In this document: positions 20,631 to 28,195 of the stretch, piece after piece
How the letters are laid out: the number at the start of each line of letters is the position of its first letter
Numbering within the stretch: position 1 is the first letter of the stretch
NCBI GenBank assembly: GCA_964526295.1
Contig: CAZGKW010000001.1
Location: forward strand, 62,001-126,000
From: CAZGKW01 sp964526295
GTDB taxonomy: Bacteria > Planctomycetota > Phycisphaerae > FEN-1346
Direction: 5' to 3'
Length of the DNA stretch: 64,000 nt
Notes under the pieces: generated by a model
Database searches by the model: none
The model's input: only the letters and a program-made list of their open reading frames with translations
What the model was told of the DNA's origin: nothing
Program-made: the position numbers and the translations under genes

Positions 20631-21770
20631 TCAGGCCCGGCGGTTTCGCTTCGATTTCGTCGAGGCGGCGCCCTTGGAGGCGGCCCGACGCATCGACCCG
20701 CAGTTGATCTTCACCTCGCGGCCGCCCTTGGCGTGCGACCGGTAGATGCCGTCCAGGATCGCCATCACGTAGACCGTCTCCTCCGGCGGCACGGGGACGG
20801 GCGTGTCGTTCTCCAGGGCCTCGACGAAAGCGTGGATGGCGGCGGTGTGGGCCTTCGGCTTGGTGGCGTATCCCTCGACCTGGCTGACGCGGATGACGCC
20901 GTGCTCCTGGGTCATGATCCGCCCCTCGCGGACGTCGACGCCCCCCTTCGTGCCGCAGATCAGGGCCTTGTGGACCCCCGACTCGGGCATGTTCAGGAGG
21001 AACGACGCCTCCAGCACCAGGACGGCCCCGTCCTCGAAACGGACGAAGCCGACGGCGAAGTCCTCGACGTCGAACTCCTTGCCGTCGCGCTTCCAGGAGC
21101 CCCACTCCGGCTGGTTGACCACCTCCGGCCGGTTGGCGAGCTTCGTGGGGGCGACGCCCGTGACGGCCACCGGTCGCGGGAAACCCATGAGCCAGAGCGT
21201 CAGGTCGAGGATGTGGACGCCGATGTCGATGAGGCACCCGCCGCCGGAGAGCTCTTTCCGCAGGAAGCCTCCCCAGGCCGGTGCGCCGCGCCGGCGAAGC
21301 ATGCTGGCCCGGGCGTAGTAGATCTCGCCCAGGACGCCCGCGTCGACGTACTTCTTCAGCGCCGCGTGCCGCCCGTCGAAACGCTGGTGCTGGCCGGTCA
21401 TGAGCTTCCTGCCGGCGGCGTCGCGGGCCCGGATCAGCTTGCGAACGTCGGCCGGCGTCGGCGCGAGCGGCTTCTCGCAATAGACGTGACACCCGGCCTT
21501 GAACGCCGCCTGCGCGATCGGCGCGTGGAACCTGTTCGGCGTGCACACGTCCACCACGTCCAGCTCGACCGTCCGAAGCATCTCGCGATAGTCCTCGAAG
21601 ACGTTCGGGATGTCGTGGGTCTCGGCGAGGGCCCCGGCGGCGTCGCGCCGGACGTCGCAGGCGGCGACCAGCTCGACGCGGCCCTGGTCGCGCAGCGGCG
21701 CCCAGCCGCCCATGTGCGCGCCCTTCATGATCCCCCCCGTCCCGACGAGTCCGACTCGAAGCGGTTTCAC
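20631..21770 (-). CDS. Gfo/Idh/MocA family oxidoreductase
   Basis: A 379-residue NAD(P)-dependent oxidoreductase, acting on a sugar or cyclitol. The Rossmann motif is VGLVGTGGIMKGAH, EKPLA carries the conserved catalytic-region lysine, and GGGCLIDIGVHILDL is the usual substrate-domain signature. A basic tail (KGAASTKSKRNRRA) is unusual. The best start is the GTG at 21770: AAGGAG lies 9 nt upstream and it begins 1 nt after the pyrD stop, so it is translated right behind pyrD. No signal peptide. Substrate unknown; the following DUF4432 gene suggests a sugar. Confidence 0.88.
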   Translation of the reverse strand: MKPLRVGLVGTGGIMKGAHMGGWAPLRDQGRVELVAACDVRRDAAGALAETHDIPNVFEDYREMLRTVELDVVDVCTPNRFHAPIAQAAFKAGCHVYCEKPLAPTPADVRKLIRARDAAGRKLMTGQHQRFDGRHAALKKYVDAGVLGEIYYARASMLRRRGAPAWGGFLRKELSGGGCLIDIGVHILDLTLWLMGFPRPVAVTGVAPTKLANRPEVVNQPEWGSWKRDGKEFDVEDFAVGFVRFEDGAVLVLEASFLLNMPESGVHKALICGTKGGVDVREGRIMTQEHGVIRVSQVEGYATKPKAHTAAIHAFVEALENDTPVPVPPEETVYVMAILDGIYRSHAKGGREVKINCGSMRRAASKGAASTKSKRNRRA

Positions 21771-21771
21771 G

Positions 21772-22734
21772 CTACGGCTCTCCTTCTTGCCCTGTGTCGA
21801 GGGCGCCCACGAGGTCGCCCGGCCGGGCACATCCCAGCCGCCTGAGCGCCTCGCCCAGCCCCTCGACGAGGTCCTTGCACGTCTCCGGATTGATGAAATT
21901 GCCCGTCCCGACGGCGACGGCGGTGGCGCCCGCCCGGAGGAAACGGACCACGTCCTCGACGAACTGGACGCCCCCCAGGCCCAGGATCGGCACGCCCCGC
22001 GGGCCGGCCACCTCCTCCCACGTCCGGCGGACCATGTAGAGGGCCACCGGCTTGATGGCGGGTCCCGAGAGGCCGCCCACGACGTTCGACAGGACCGCCC
22101 CGCCCCGCCACGGGTCGACCGCCATACCGCGGAGGGTGTTGATGAGGCTCAGTGCGTCGGCCCCGGCGTCGACCGCCGCCCGGGCCGTCTCGGCGATGTC
22201 CGTCACGTTCGGGCTGAGCTTGACGATGAGCGTCGCCCGCGAGACCTCGCCCCGGACCGCTTCGACCAGCTTCGCCAGGATCGCCGGGTCGACGCCGAAC
22301 TCCATGCCGCCCTGCTTCACGTTCGGGCACGAGACGTTGAGCTCGATCCCCGAGACGCCCTCCTCGGCGTCGAGGGCCCGGACGACTTCCAGGTACTCCT
22401 CGCGGGTCGAGCCGGCGACGTTGACGATGACCGGCACGTCGAAGCGGGCCAGCCCCGGGAGCTTCTCGGCGATGAACGCCTCCAGGCCGACGTTCGCGAG
22501 GCCGATGGCGTTGAGCATGCCGGCCCGGGTCTCGGCGAGGCGCGGCGGGGGATGGCCCTCCCGCGGCCGGAGCGTCACGGACTTCGTCGTGATCGCCCCG
22601 AGACAGGACAGGTCGTAGAACTCGGCCAGCTCCTCGCCGTAGCCCGAACAGCCGGAGGCGGTGACGACCGGGTTCTGCAGCCGGAGGCCGCCCAGCTCGA
22701 CGCTCAGATCGACCCTCTCGTCGGCCATGCTCAT
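21772..22734 (-). CDS. pyrD: Dihydroorotate dehydrogenase, class 1B catalytic subunit
   Basis: Oxidises dihydroorotate to orotate on FMN in pyrimidine synthesis, passing electrons to PyrK. The 320-residue TIM barrel has the N-terminal LQNPVVTASGC, the class 1 catalytic cysteine in ELNVSCPNVKQGG, the FMN phosphate site in LGLGGVQFVEDVV and VGTGNF. The ATG at 22734 overlaps the pyrK stop by 4 nt (ATGA). A cysteine base together with an adjacent PyrK marks class 1B, the NAD+-dependent heterotetramer. Confidence 0.95.
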   Translation of the reverse strand: MSMADERVDLSVELGGLRLQNPVVTASGCSGYGEELAEFYDLSCLGAITTKSVTLRPREGHPPPRLAETRAGMLNAIGLANVGLEAFIAEKLPGLARFDVPVIVNVAGSTREEYLEVVRALDAEEGVSGIELNVSCPNVKQGGMEFGVDPAILAKLVEAVRGEVSRATLIVKLSPNVTDIAETARAAVDAGADALSLINTLRGMAVDPWRGGAVLSNVVGGLSGPAIKPVALYMVRRTWEEVAGPRGVPILGLGGVQFVEDVVRFLRAGATAVAVGTGNFINPETCKDLVEGLGEALRRLGCARPGDLVGALDTGQEGEP

Positions 22735-23729
22735 TCGTCCTCGTCCCAGACGACCGACCGGGCGTCGACGACGGGCCCCTCGCGGCACGTCAGGCGGTAC
22801 GTCCAGCCGGCGTCGCTCGCCGGGGCGTGCCGCTTGTGCACGCAGGAGAGACACAGGCCCGCCCCGCAGCCCATCCACCGCTCCAGCGACACCTGGCACG
22901 GCAGGTCGCGCTCGACGGCGACGGCCGCCAGGTCCCGGAGCATCGGTGCCGGGCCGCAGCCGTAGAGGGCGAGCGGCCCTTTCGGCACGGCGTCCTCAAG
23001 CCACCGGCGGAGGGCCTGCGTGGCCGTGCCCTCGAAGCCCGCCGAGCCGTCGTCGGTGGCAAGGATCGTCGACACGCCGCTCTCGGCGAACTCCGCCACC
23101 ACGTCGGAGATCTCGACGTGGTCGCGCGTCGGGCGAGGCTCGTCGAGGAACCCGACGGGCATGTCCTCGCGTGCCCCCGCCCCGAATACGGCCAGGCACC
23201 GCTTCCCCGCCTCGGCCAGGTGGTCCGCCAGGCCGAAGATGGGCGCCAGGCCGCACCCGCCGGCCACCAGCACGCACAGCCGGTCGTCCTCCGGAGGCGT
23301 GAAGCCCGTCCCGAGCGGCCCGACGAGGTCTAGCGCCGAGCCGACCGGCCGCGACGCAACGAAACGGCTCCCGCGGCCGACCGCCCGGACGAGCAGCACG
23401 AGGTCCACGTCTTCGCCGCGCCGCTGCAAACGGGCGATGCTCATGGGTCGGCGGGCGACCGGCCACTCGCGCGCCAGCTCCAGGCCGGTCGTCTCGGGCC
23501 AGGCGCCTTCCGGCCACTCGATGACCCGGCCATCGGCTGCCTCCGACCCGGCAGGATCGGACTCGCACAGGACGTTGACGAACTGGCCGGGCCGGCTGGC
23601 CCAGTCGGGCGGGGCCCGGAGGGTCAGCCAGACGAAGTCCCGCCCGGCCGCCCGAGAATCGAGGACCGGCAGGTCCAGCCGCCGGGGCCCGGAGACTTCG
23701 GCTTCGGATTCCGTCTCAACTCGAGGCAT
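22731..23729 (-). CDS. pyrK: Dihydroorotate dehydrogenase electron-transfer subunit PyrK
   Basis: Passes electrons from PyrD to NAD+ through FAD and a [2Fe-2S] cluster. The 332-residue protein is longer than most PyrK (about 250-290). It has an FAD-binding barrel with RPMSIAR, an NAD domain with VLVAGGCGLAPI and YGCGPAPM, and a C-terminal cluster motif C-x4-C-x2-C followed by a fourth cysteine in LTCREGPVVDA. The order pyrK-pyrD is standard. I start at the ATG at 23729; the ribosome-binding site is poor. A TATAAT box lies about 34 nt upstream. Confidence 0.93.
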   Translation of the reverse strand: MPRVETESEAEVSGPRRLDLPVLDSRAAGRDFVWLTLRAPPDWASRPGQFVNVLCESDPAGSEAADGRVIEWPEGAWPETTGLELAREWPVARRPMSIARLQRRGEDVDLVLLVRAVGRGSRFVASRPVGSALDLVGPLGTGFTPPEDDRLCVLVAGGCGLAPIFGLADHLAEAGKRCLAVFGAGAREDMPVGFLDEPRPTRDHVEISDVVAEFAESGVSTILATDDGSAGFEGTATQALRRWLEDAVPKGPLALYGCGPAPMLRDLAAVAVERDLPCQVSLERWMGCGAGLCLSCVHKRHAPASDAGWTYRLTCREGPVVDARSVVWDEDE

Positions 23730-23762
23730 TCCGCACGTGTCCAGGGGCAGGATCGACCCGCG

Positions 23763-23768
23763 ATTATA
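23763..23768 (-). promoter_or_regulatory. -10 box upstream of pyrK
   Basis: A perfect TATAAT on the minus strand, giving a start site near 23756 and a leader of roughly 27 nt. I see no strong -35 at 16-18 nt. It would drive pyrK, pyrD, the oxidoreductase, the DUF4432 gene and the LPP20-like gene. Confidence 0.45.
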
Positions 23769-23900
23769 GCGGCTCCGCGCGTGGCCGGAAGGCTTTTCCA
23801 GTCTCCCCCACCCAAGGACACGGGGTTTTGCCATTGGACGGGCCGCTTGGTGCTGGTAGGCTGGTGCGCAACGGGCCGCACCTTAAGGAGGAGGCATCCT

Positions 23901-24803
23901 ATGGCGTCGAACGTCAGCCGGCGGGACTTTCTGAAGGAGAGCGGCATGCTGAGCGCGGCCGCGGCGATGGGCGTCGCCGGAGCGGCCGAGCTGGCCCGGG
24001 CGGCCGACAGGTCCGCCAAGCCGGAACCCGCGATGCCCACCATCAAGCTCGGCGACGTCGAGGTGTCCCGGCTCATCCTGGGAAGCAACCCCTTCTGGGG
24101 CTACGCCCACGGCAACCCTCAAGGCTCCGGCGGCGAGATGAAGGCCTACTACACCGACGACCGGATCGTCGAGGTCATGGAGGACGCCGGGCGGAACGGC
24201 GTGACGGCAGTGGTGTGTCCGCCCTCGAAGCGGTGGCACGCCCTGTGGAAGAGGTACCGCGACGGCGGCGGGAAGGTCCGGACGTACATCGCCCAGCCGC
24301 ACGGCAAGATCGAGAACATGAAGGACGAGATCTCGGGGGCCGTCGACGGCGGCGCCACCGCCGCGTTCGTCCAGGGCCACCGCACAGAGAACGCCTTCGC
24401 CGACGGCCGGGCCGAGGTGGTCCGCGGCCTGGTCGAGCACATGAAGAAGCTGGGCATCGCGGCGGGCTTGGCCGCCCACCGGCCGGACGTCCACCCGGAA
24501 GCGGAGCGGCTCGGCTTTCCCACCGACTTCTACTTCCAGTGCTTCTTCATCCCGGACACCTATCGCCCGGAGGACCGCGAGAAGGCCATCGCCACCATTC
24601 GCAGCATCAAGAAGCCGATGGTGGGCTACAAGGTCCTGGCGGCCGGGCGGCTGCCTCCCAAGGAAGCGTTCGCCTACGCCCTGAAGCGGCTCGCGAAGAA
24701 GGACGGCATCTGTGTCGGCGTCTATCCGAAGGACGACCCGGACCAGGTCGAGGAGGACGCGCGGCTTGCCCGGGCGGGCGCCGAGGGCCCCGGCCTGGCA
24801 TAG
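23901..24803 (+). CDS. Tat-exported aldo/keto-reductase-like TIM-barrel protein
   Basis: A 300-residue exported protein. It opens MASNVSRRDFLKES, a Tat twin-arginine signal ending near AARAAD, with a strong AAGGAGGAGG before the ATG. The mature part begins PTIKLGDVEVSRLILGSNPFWGY, which matches the first strand of aldo/keto reductases. The rest has repeated hydrophobic strand/helix units (TAVVCPPS, ATAAFVQGH, GIAAGLAAHR, YFQCFFIPD, GYKVLAAGRL) fitting a TIM barrel. The usual Asp-Tyr-Lys-His tetrad is not clear, so it may not be a reductase. It precedes three more exported proteins on the same strand. Confidence 0.6.
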   Translation: MASNVSRRDFLKESGMLSAAAAMGVAGAAELARAADRSAKPEPAMPTIKLGDVEVSRLILGSNPFWGYAHGNPQGSGGEMKAYYTDDRIVEVMEDAGRNGVTAVVCPPSKRWHALWKRYRDGGGKVRTYIAQPHGKIENMKDEISGAVDGGATAAFVQGHRTENAFADGRAEVVRGLVEHMKKLGIAAGLAAHRPDVHPEAERLGFPTDFYFQCFFIPDTYRPEDREKAIATIRSIKKPMVGYKVLAAGRLPPKEAFAYALKRLAKKDGICVGVYPKDDPDQVEEDARLARAGAEGPGLA

Positions 24804-24882
24804 CCGCGGCACGGCGCGTCTGTCCGGCGGCCGGCGCGACCGGCGACCCCCCCCCCCGCCGCCACTTGCGCATTGATCTCTA

Positions 24883-24899
24883 CGCGAGGTGACCTCGCG
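24883..24899. promoter_or_regulatory. 17-bp perfect palindrome upstream of the heme-protein/glycosidase genes
   Basis: CGCGAGGT-G-ACCTCGCG has 8-bp arms around a single base, about 75 nt before the TTG of the next gene. It could be an operator or a tight hairpin. A run of eleven C lies just upstream (about 24847-24857). Confidence 0.4.
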
Positions 24900-24973
24900 G
24901 TCCGGCGCGCCGCTGCTGGCAGAGTCGGGGCCTCCGGAGGCGATCCACTCACCCGAGGCGAAAGGACAGACCC

Positions 24974-25696
24974 TTGAAGAAGCTGCTTGTGGCGGGTCTT
25001 GCCGTCCTCGTCCTTGCCGGGTCGACCCGCGGCGGCGAGTTCCCCGCCACGAACTGTCCTGGCTTCCACGCCCAGCACCAGGTGCTCGGGTACCTGGTGA
25101 TGCATCTCTCGAGCATCAACGCCATCAACGGGCTCCGCCTGTCGGGCGAGCAGGCGACGGCCCTCCGGGACCTGGCCCAAGAGCTCGAGGCCGTCGCGCC
25201 GGGTGTCCCCGACCTGGCTATGCCGATGCGGCCGGACCTTGCCGGGGTCCGGGACACGTACCTCGAGGTCCGCGAGGCGCTGCTGAGCGGCGACGGGGAG
25301 ATCGGCAAGCCGCTGCGGAACCGGGTCACGACTGCCCGGCAGACGCAGGCGCTGGCCGCCCGTCTCTCGCTCGCCGAGACGCCGACTGCCGCCGCGGAGG
25401 GCTGCGGCCGGTGTCACGCCGGGCCGGCCGCGCAGGACCTGCGCGACGTGAGGGCGATGCGGAACGCCGGCGCCGCGGCGGTGACGTTCAAGTGGCCCCG
25501 CCGCGAGGTCTTCCTCGCCCACCAGGTCGGCGTGTTCGAGAGGCGCGGCGCCGTCGCGGACGCACCCGCCCTGTTTGGCTTGCCCCGTCGAGCGGCCCGA
25601 GGTACCTTCTTTCCCAACCGACGTTTGTCCCCGGAAGCGCAAATGAGGGTCGGCCGCGCCTCGGCGCGGCACTTGTCCGGAAAGGCGAAGCCGTGA
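24974..25696 (+). CDS. Exported monoheme cytochrome c-like protein
   Basis: A 240-residue protein with a signal peptide (LLVAGLAVLVLAGS, cleaved near residue 20) and one c-type heme site, C-G-R-C-H, near residue 144. The N-terminal part is helical and includes HAQHQVLGYLVMHLSSINAINGLRL, with histidines that could serve as a second heme ligand. The C-terminal 70 residues are arginine-rich and featureless. The start is a TTG with AAAGGA about 7 nt upstream. Its stop overlaps the GTG of the next gene (GTGA), so it is translationally coupled to a secreted glycosidase. No named family recognised. Confidence 0.7.
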   Translation: MKKLLVAGLAVLVLAGSTRGGEFPATNCPGFHAQHQVLGYLVMHLSSINAINGLRLSGEQATALRDLAQELEAVAPGVPDLAMPMRPDLAGVRDTYLEVREALLSGDGEIGKPLRNRVTTARQTQALAARLSLAETPTAAAEGCGRCHAGPAAQDLRDVRAMRNAGAAAVTFKWPRREVFLAHQVGVFERRGAVADAPALFGLPRRAARGTFFPNRRLSPEAQMRVGRASARHLSGKAKP

Positions 25697-28086
25697 CCGA
25701 CTGCATCGTCCGAGCAGCTTGGGTCGTCGCCATCGCGGCAGCGGCCGTCGTCCTCGCAGGTCCCTCCGCTCGCGCTGCCGACGCGAACGAGGACACCCGC
25801 GGCTTCGTCGTCGTCAAGGACGGGCACCTCAGCCTCGACGGGAAGCGGGTCCGCTTCTGGGGCCACATCGGCCACTTCCCGAACCCGGTCCTGAAGCCCG
25901 GCCGCGACCCCCGACGCGACCACGAGCTGATGGTCCAGCGGATGAAGGACCTGGGCTTCAACCTGCACCGCCTGTGGCACATGGAGGAGTCGACCGATTA
26001 CGTGCCGGGCGACAACTCGCGGGACGACCTGCGGGCCTACGGCATCTCGCTGCTCAAGAAGCACGGCATCCGCATCTGGTTCGGCGGCCTGAACCGCCGC
26101 GGCCTCGTCGACCCGGAGAAGGACGTCGCCATCCTCGACGACCCGGCGACCGCGGACGAGTGGAAAGCCGCCGTGGACGCGATGCGCCACGAGAGCTGGC
26201 GATGGGAGGGCAGACAGACGCCCGTCAAGAACATCGCCTACGTCTGGGACCCGCGGCTGAAGGCCCTCAGCCTTCGCAACATGGAGGCCGTCGCCAAGAC
26301 CGTGAACAAGTACACCGGCATCGCCTACGCCGACGATCCGAACGTCGCCGTCTGGGAGCTGACGAACGAGGAATGGTGGATGCCGAAGATGGTCCAGGGC
26401 CAGTGGCTGAAGCTGCCCAGGTTCTTCCAGGCGCAGCTCATCGAGCGGTGGCAGGATTTCCTGGCGAAGAAGTACGGCGACGAGGCGGCCCTGGTGAAGG
26501 CGTGGGGGTTCCTCATGCCCGGCGAGGGCCTCCAGAGGCGGACGATCATGCTCGCCCCGACAGCCCGGCCCGCGACGCCGGCCGAGCTGAACGACCCGAA
26601 CCCGCACGCGCAGAAGGCCCTCAGCGAGGGCCTGGCGCCCCTCGGGCGGCAGGACTTCACCCGCCGGCGCGCCAGCGACGTCATCGAGTTCTTCATGGGC
26701 CTCCTGATCGAGCACAAGGCCGCCGAGGCGAAGGCCGTCAAGAGCTGGGGCAAGAGCTGCCGCCTCAGTCCCCTGTGCTGGGACACCGGCACGGGGTGGC
26801 AGATCCAGTGCCAGTACCTTCACCAGCACGCCGACGCCGTCACCCACTGCACCTACGTCAACGGGAAGCACCACGACCCGACCGACGAGGAGTTCCCGTT
26901 CGACAGCGGCCTGACGGAGCTGCCGCGGATGTGCTGGGACGCCCCGTGGGTGGAGCACAACCGGACGCCGGGCAAGCCGTTCTTCGTCTACGAAATCCAG
27001 ATCAAGACCTCGACGAAGTACCGGGCGGAGTTCCCCATGCGGGTCGCCTCGCTCGCCTCCATCCAGGACTGGGACATCGTCAACTGGCACAGCTACGGCC
27101 CCGGGCCGGACGCCACGACGGAAGGGCCGCACACCCGGGCCCTGGAGGTCGGCCACTCGCTCGACCTGCACTACGGCGGCGACGAGGTCCAGAACTCCGC
27201 CATGAAGGCCGCCGGCCAGGTCTTCAGGAACTTCCTCGTGGGGCCCGCCCGGAACCCGACGACGTTCGTCTACGGCCGCACGGCCCTCTACCACCCCGAC
27301 AGCATGGATTACCACGGCTCGTACGGGCGGGTCGGGCGGCAGATGCTGCCGACGACCTACCGGTACGGCGTGCGGCTGCTGATCGACCCGACGCTCGACG
27401 ACCGGCCGGACGATCCGCTCTTCCGTGGGCCGGATGGGCAGCCGGACCGGGCCAAGTACGAGCAGTTCGTGCGGACCGGGTCGATGGTGCTCGGCCCGAC
27501 GTACAAGCCACGCGTCTTCGAGCCGAACCCCATCCGCCCGAACGACCAGATCGCGTACGATTGGCGCCGGGGCCACCTGACGTTCGACGCCCCCGGCGTC
27601 GCCATGTACACGGGCTTCTACGGCCAGCTACCCGACCCGCGGGCGGGCGTCGCGTTCGAGGCGGCAGGGGTGAAGCTCACGGACGTGACCGTCCGGAACC
27701 CACCCGACATGCCCTACCCCGTCACGGAGGACGAGCGGTACATCGCGTTCGCCCTGACGAGCATGGATCGGGAGACGCCGCTGGCGGAATGCTCGCGGGC
27801 GATGATCTCGCTGGTCTCGACGAGCTTCAACTCAGGGTTCCGGCTGGACACGTCGCCGCCGCTGCGCGAGTTCCACGGGGCGCAGACGGCGAAGGGCAAG
27901 GCCGGGTCGCTGCCCGTGCTGGTCGCCCGCGTCGGCGGGCTGATCGAATGCCCGGCCATCAACGGCATGCGGTGGACGATGTACGACTGGGAGATGAACG
28001 AGATCGGACGGGGCCGCGTCGGCGGCGGCCGGCTTCGCGTCCCGGCCGAGAAGCCGGTTTTCTTCATCCAACTGGAGCGGCAGTAA
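25693..28086 (+). CDS. Secreted clan GH-A glycoside hydrolase
   Basis: A 797-residue exported protein with a signal peptide (about 1-30). The N-terminal half is a cellulase-like TIM barrel: DGKRVRFWGHIGHFP, then LGFNLHRLWHMEE, and VWELTNEEWW, where Asn226-Glu227 is the clan-A acid/base pair. FFVYEIQIKT near 431-440 places Glu435 as the likely nucleophile. The C-terminal half looks like beta-sandwich domains. The GTG start overlaps the cytochrome stop. The substrate cannot be told from sequence; the neighbouring double pectate-lyase-like protein suggests a complex polysaccharide. I cannot place it in a numbered GH family. Confidence 0.82.
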   Translation: MTDCIVRAAWVVAIAAAAVVLAGPSARAADANEDTRGFVVVKDGHLSLDGKRVRFWGHIGHFPNPVLKPGRDPRRDHELMVQRMKDLGFNLHRLWHMEESTDYVPGDNSRDDLRAYGISLLKKHGIRIWFGGLNRRGLVDPEKDVAILDDPATADEWKAAVDAMRHESWRWEGRQTPVKNIAYVWDPRLKALSLRNMEAVAKTVNKYTGIAYADDPNVAVWELTNEEWWMPKMVQGQWLKLPRFFQAQLIERWQDFLAKKYGDEAALVKAWGFLMPGEGLQRRTIMLAPTARPATPAELNDPNPHAQKALSEGLAPLGRQDFTRRRASDVIEFFMGLLIEHKAAEAKAVKSWGKSCRLSPLCWDTGTGWQIQCQYLHQHADAVTHCTYVNGKHHDPTDEEFPFDSGLTELPRMCWDAPWVEHNRTPGKPFFVYEIQIKTSTKYRAEFPMRVASLASIQDWDIVNWHSYGPGPDATTEGPHTRALEVGHSLDLHYGGDEVQNSAMKAAGQVFRNFLVGPARNPTTFVYGRTALYHPDSMDYHGSYGRVGRQMLPTTYRYGVRLLIDPTLDDRPDDPLFRGPDGQPDRAKYEQFVRTGSMVLGPTYKPRVFEPNPIRPNDQIAYDWRRGHLTFDAPGVAMYTGFYGQLPDPRAGVAFEAAGVKLTDVTVRNPPDMPYPVTEDERYIAFALTSMDRETPLAECSRAMISLVSTSFNSGFRLDTSPPLREFHGAQTAKGKAGSLPVLVARVGGLIECPAINGMRWTMYDWEMNEIGRGRVGGGRLRVPAEKPVFFIQLERQ

Positions 28087-28195
28087 CCGGGCCCACCCAG
28101 GTCCCGCGCGGTCGGTCTCCAAACCGACCACGCCTGGTGACCGGTACGCGCGGCGCGGACGCACACCTGCCGCGCTCACTGCTCGGAGGTGCACC

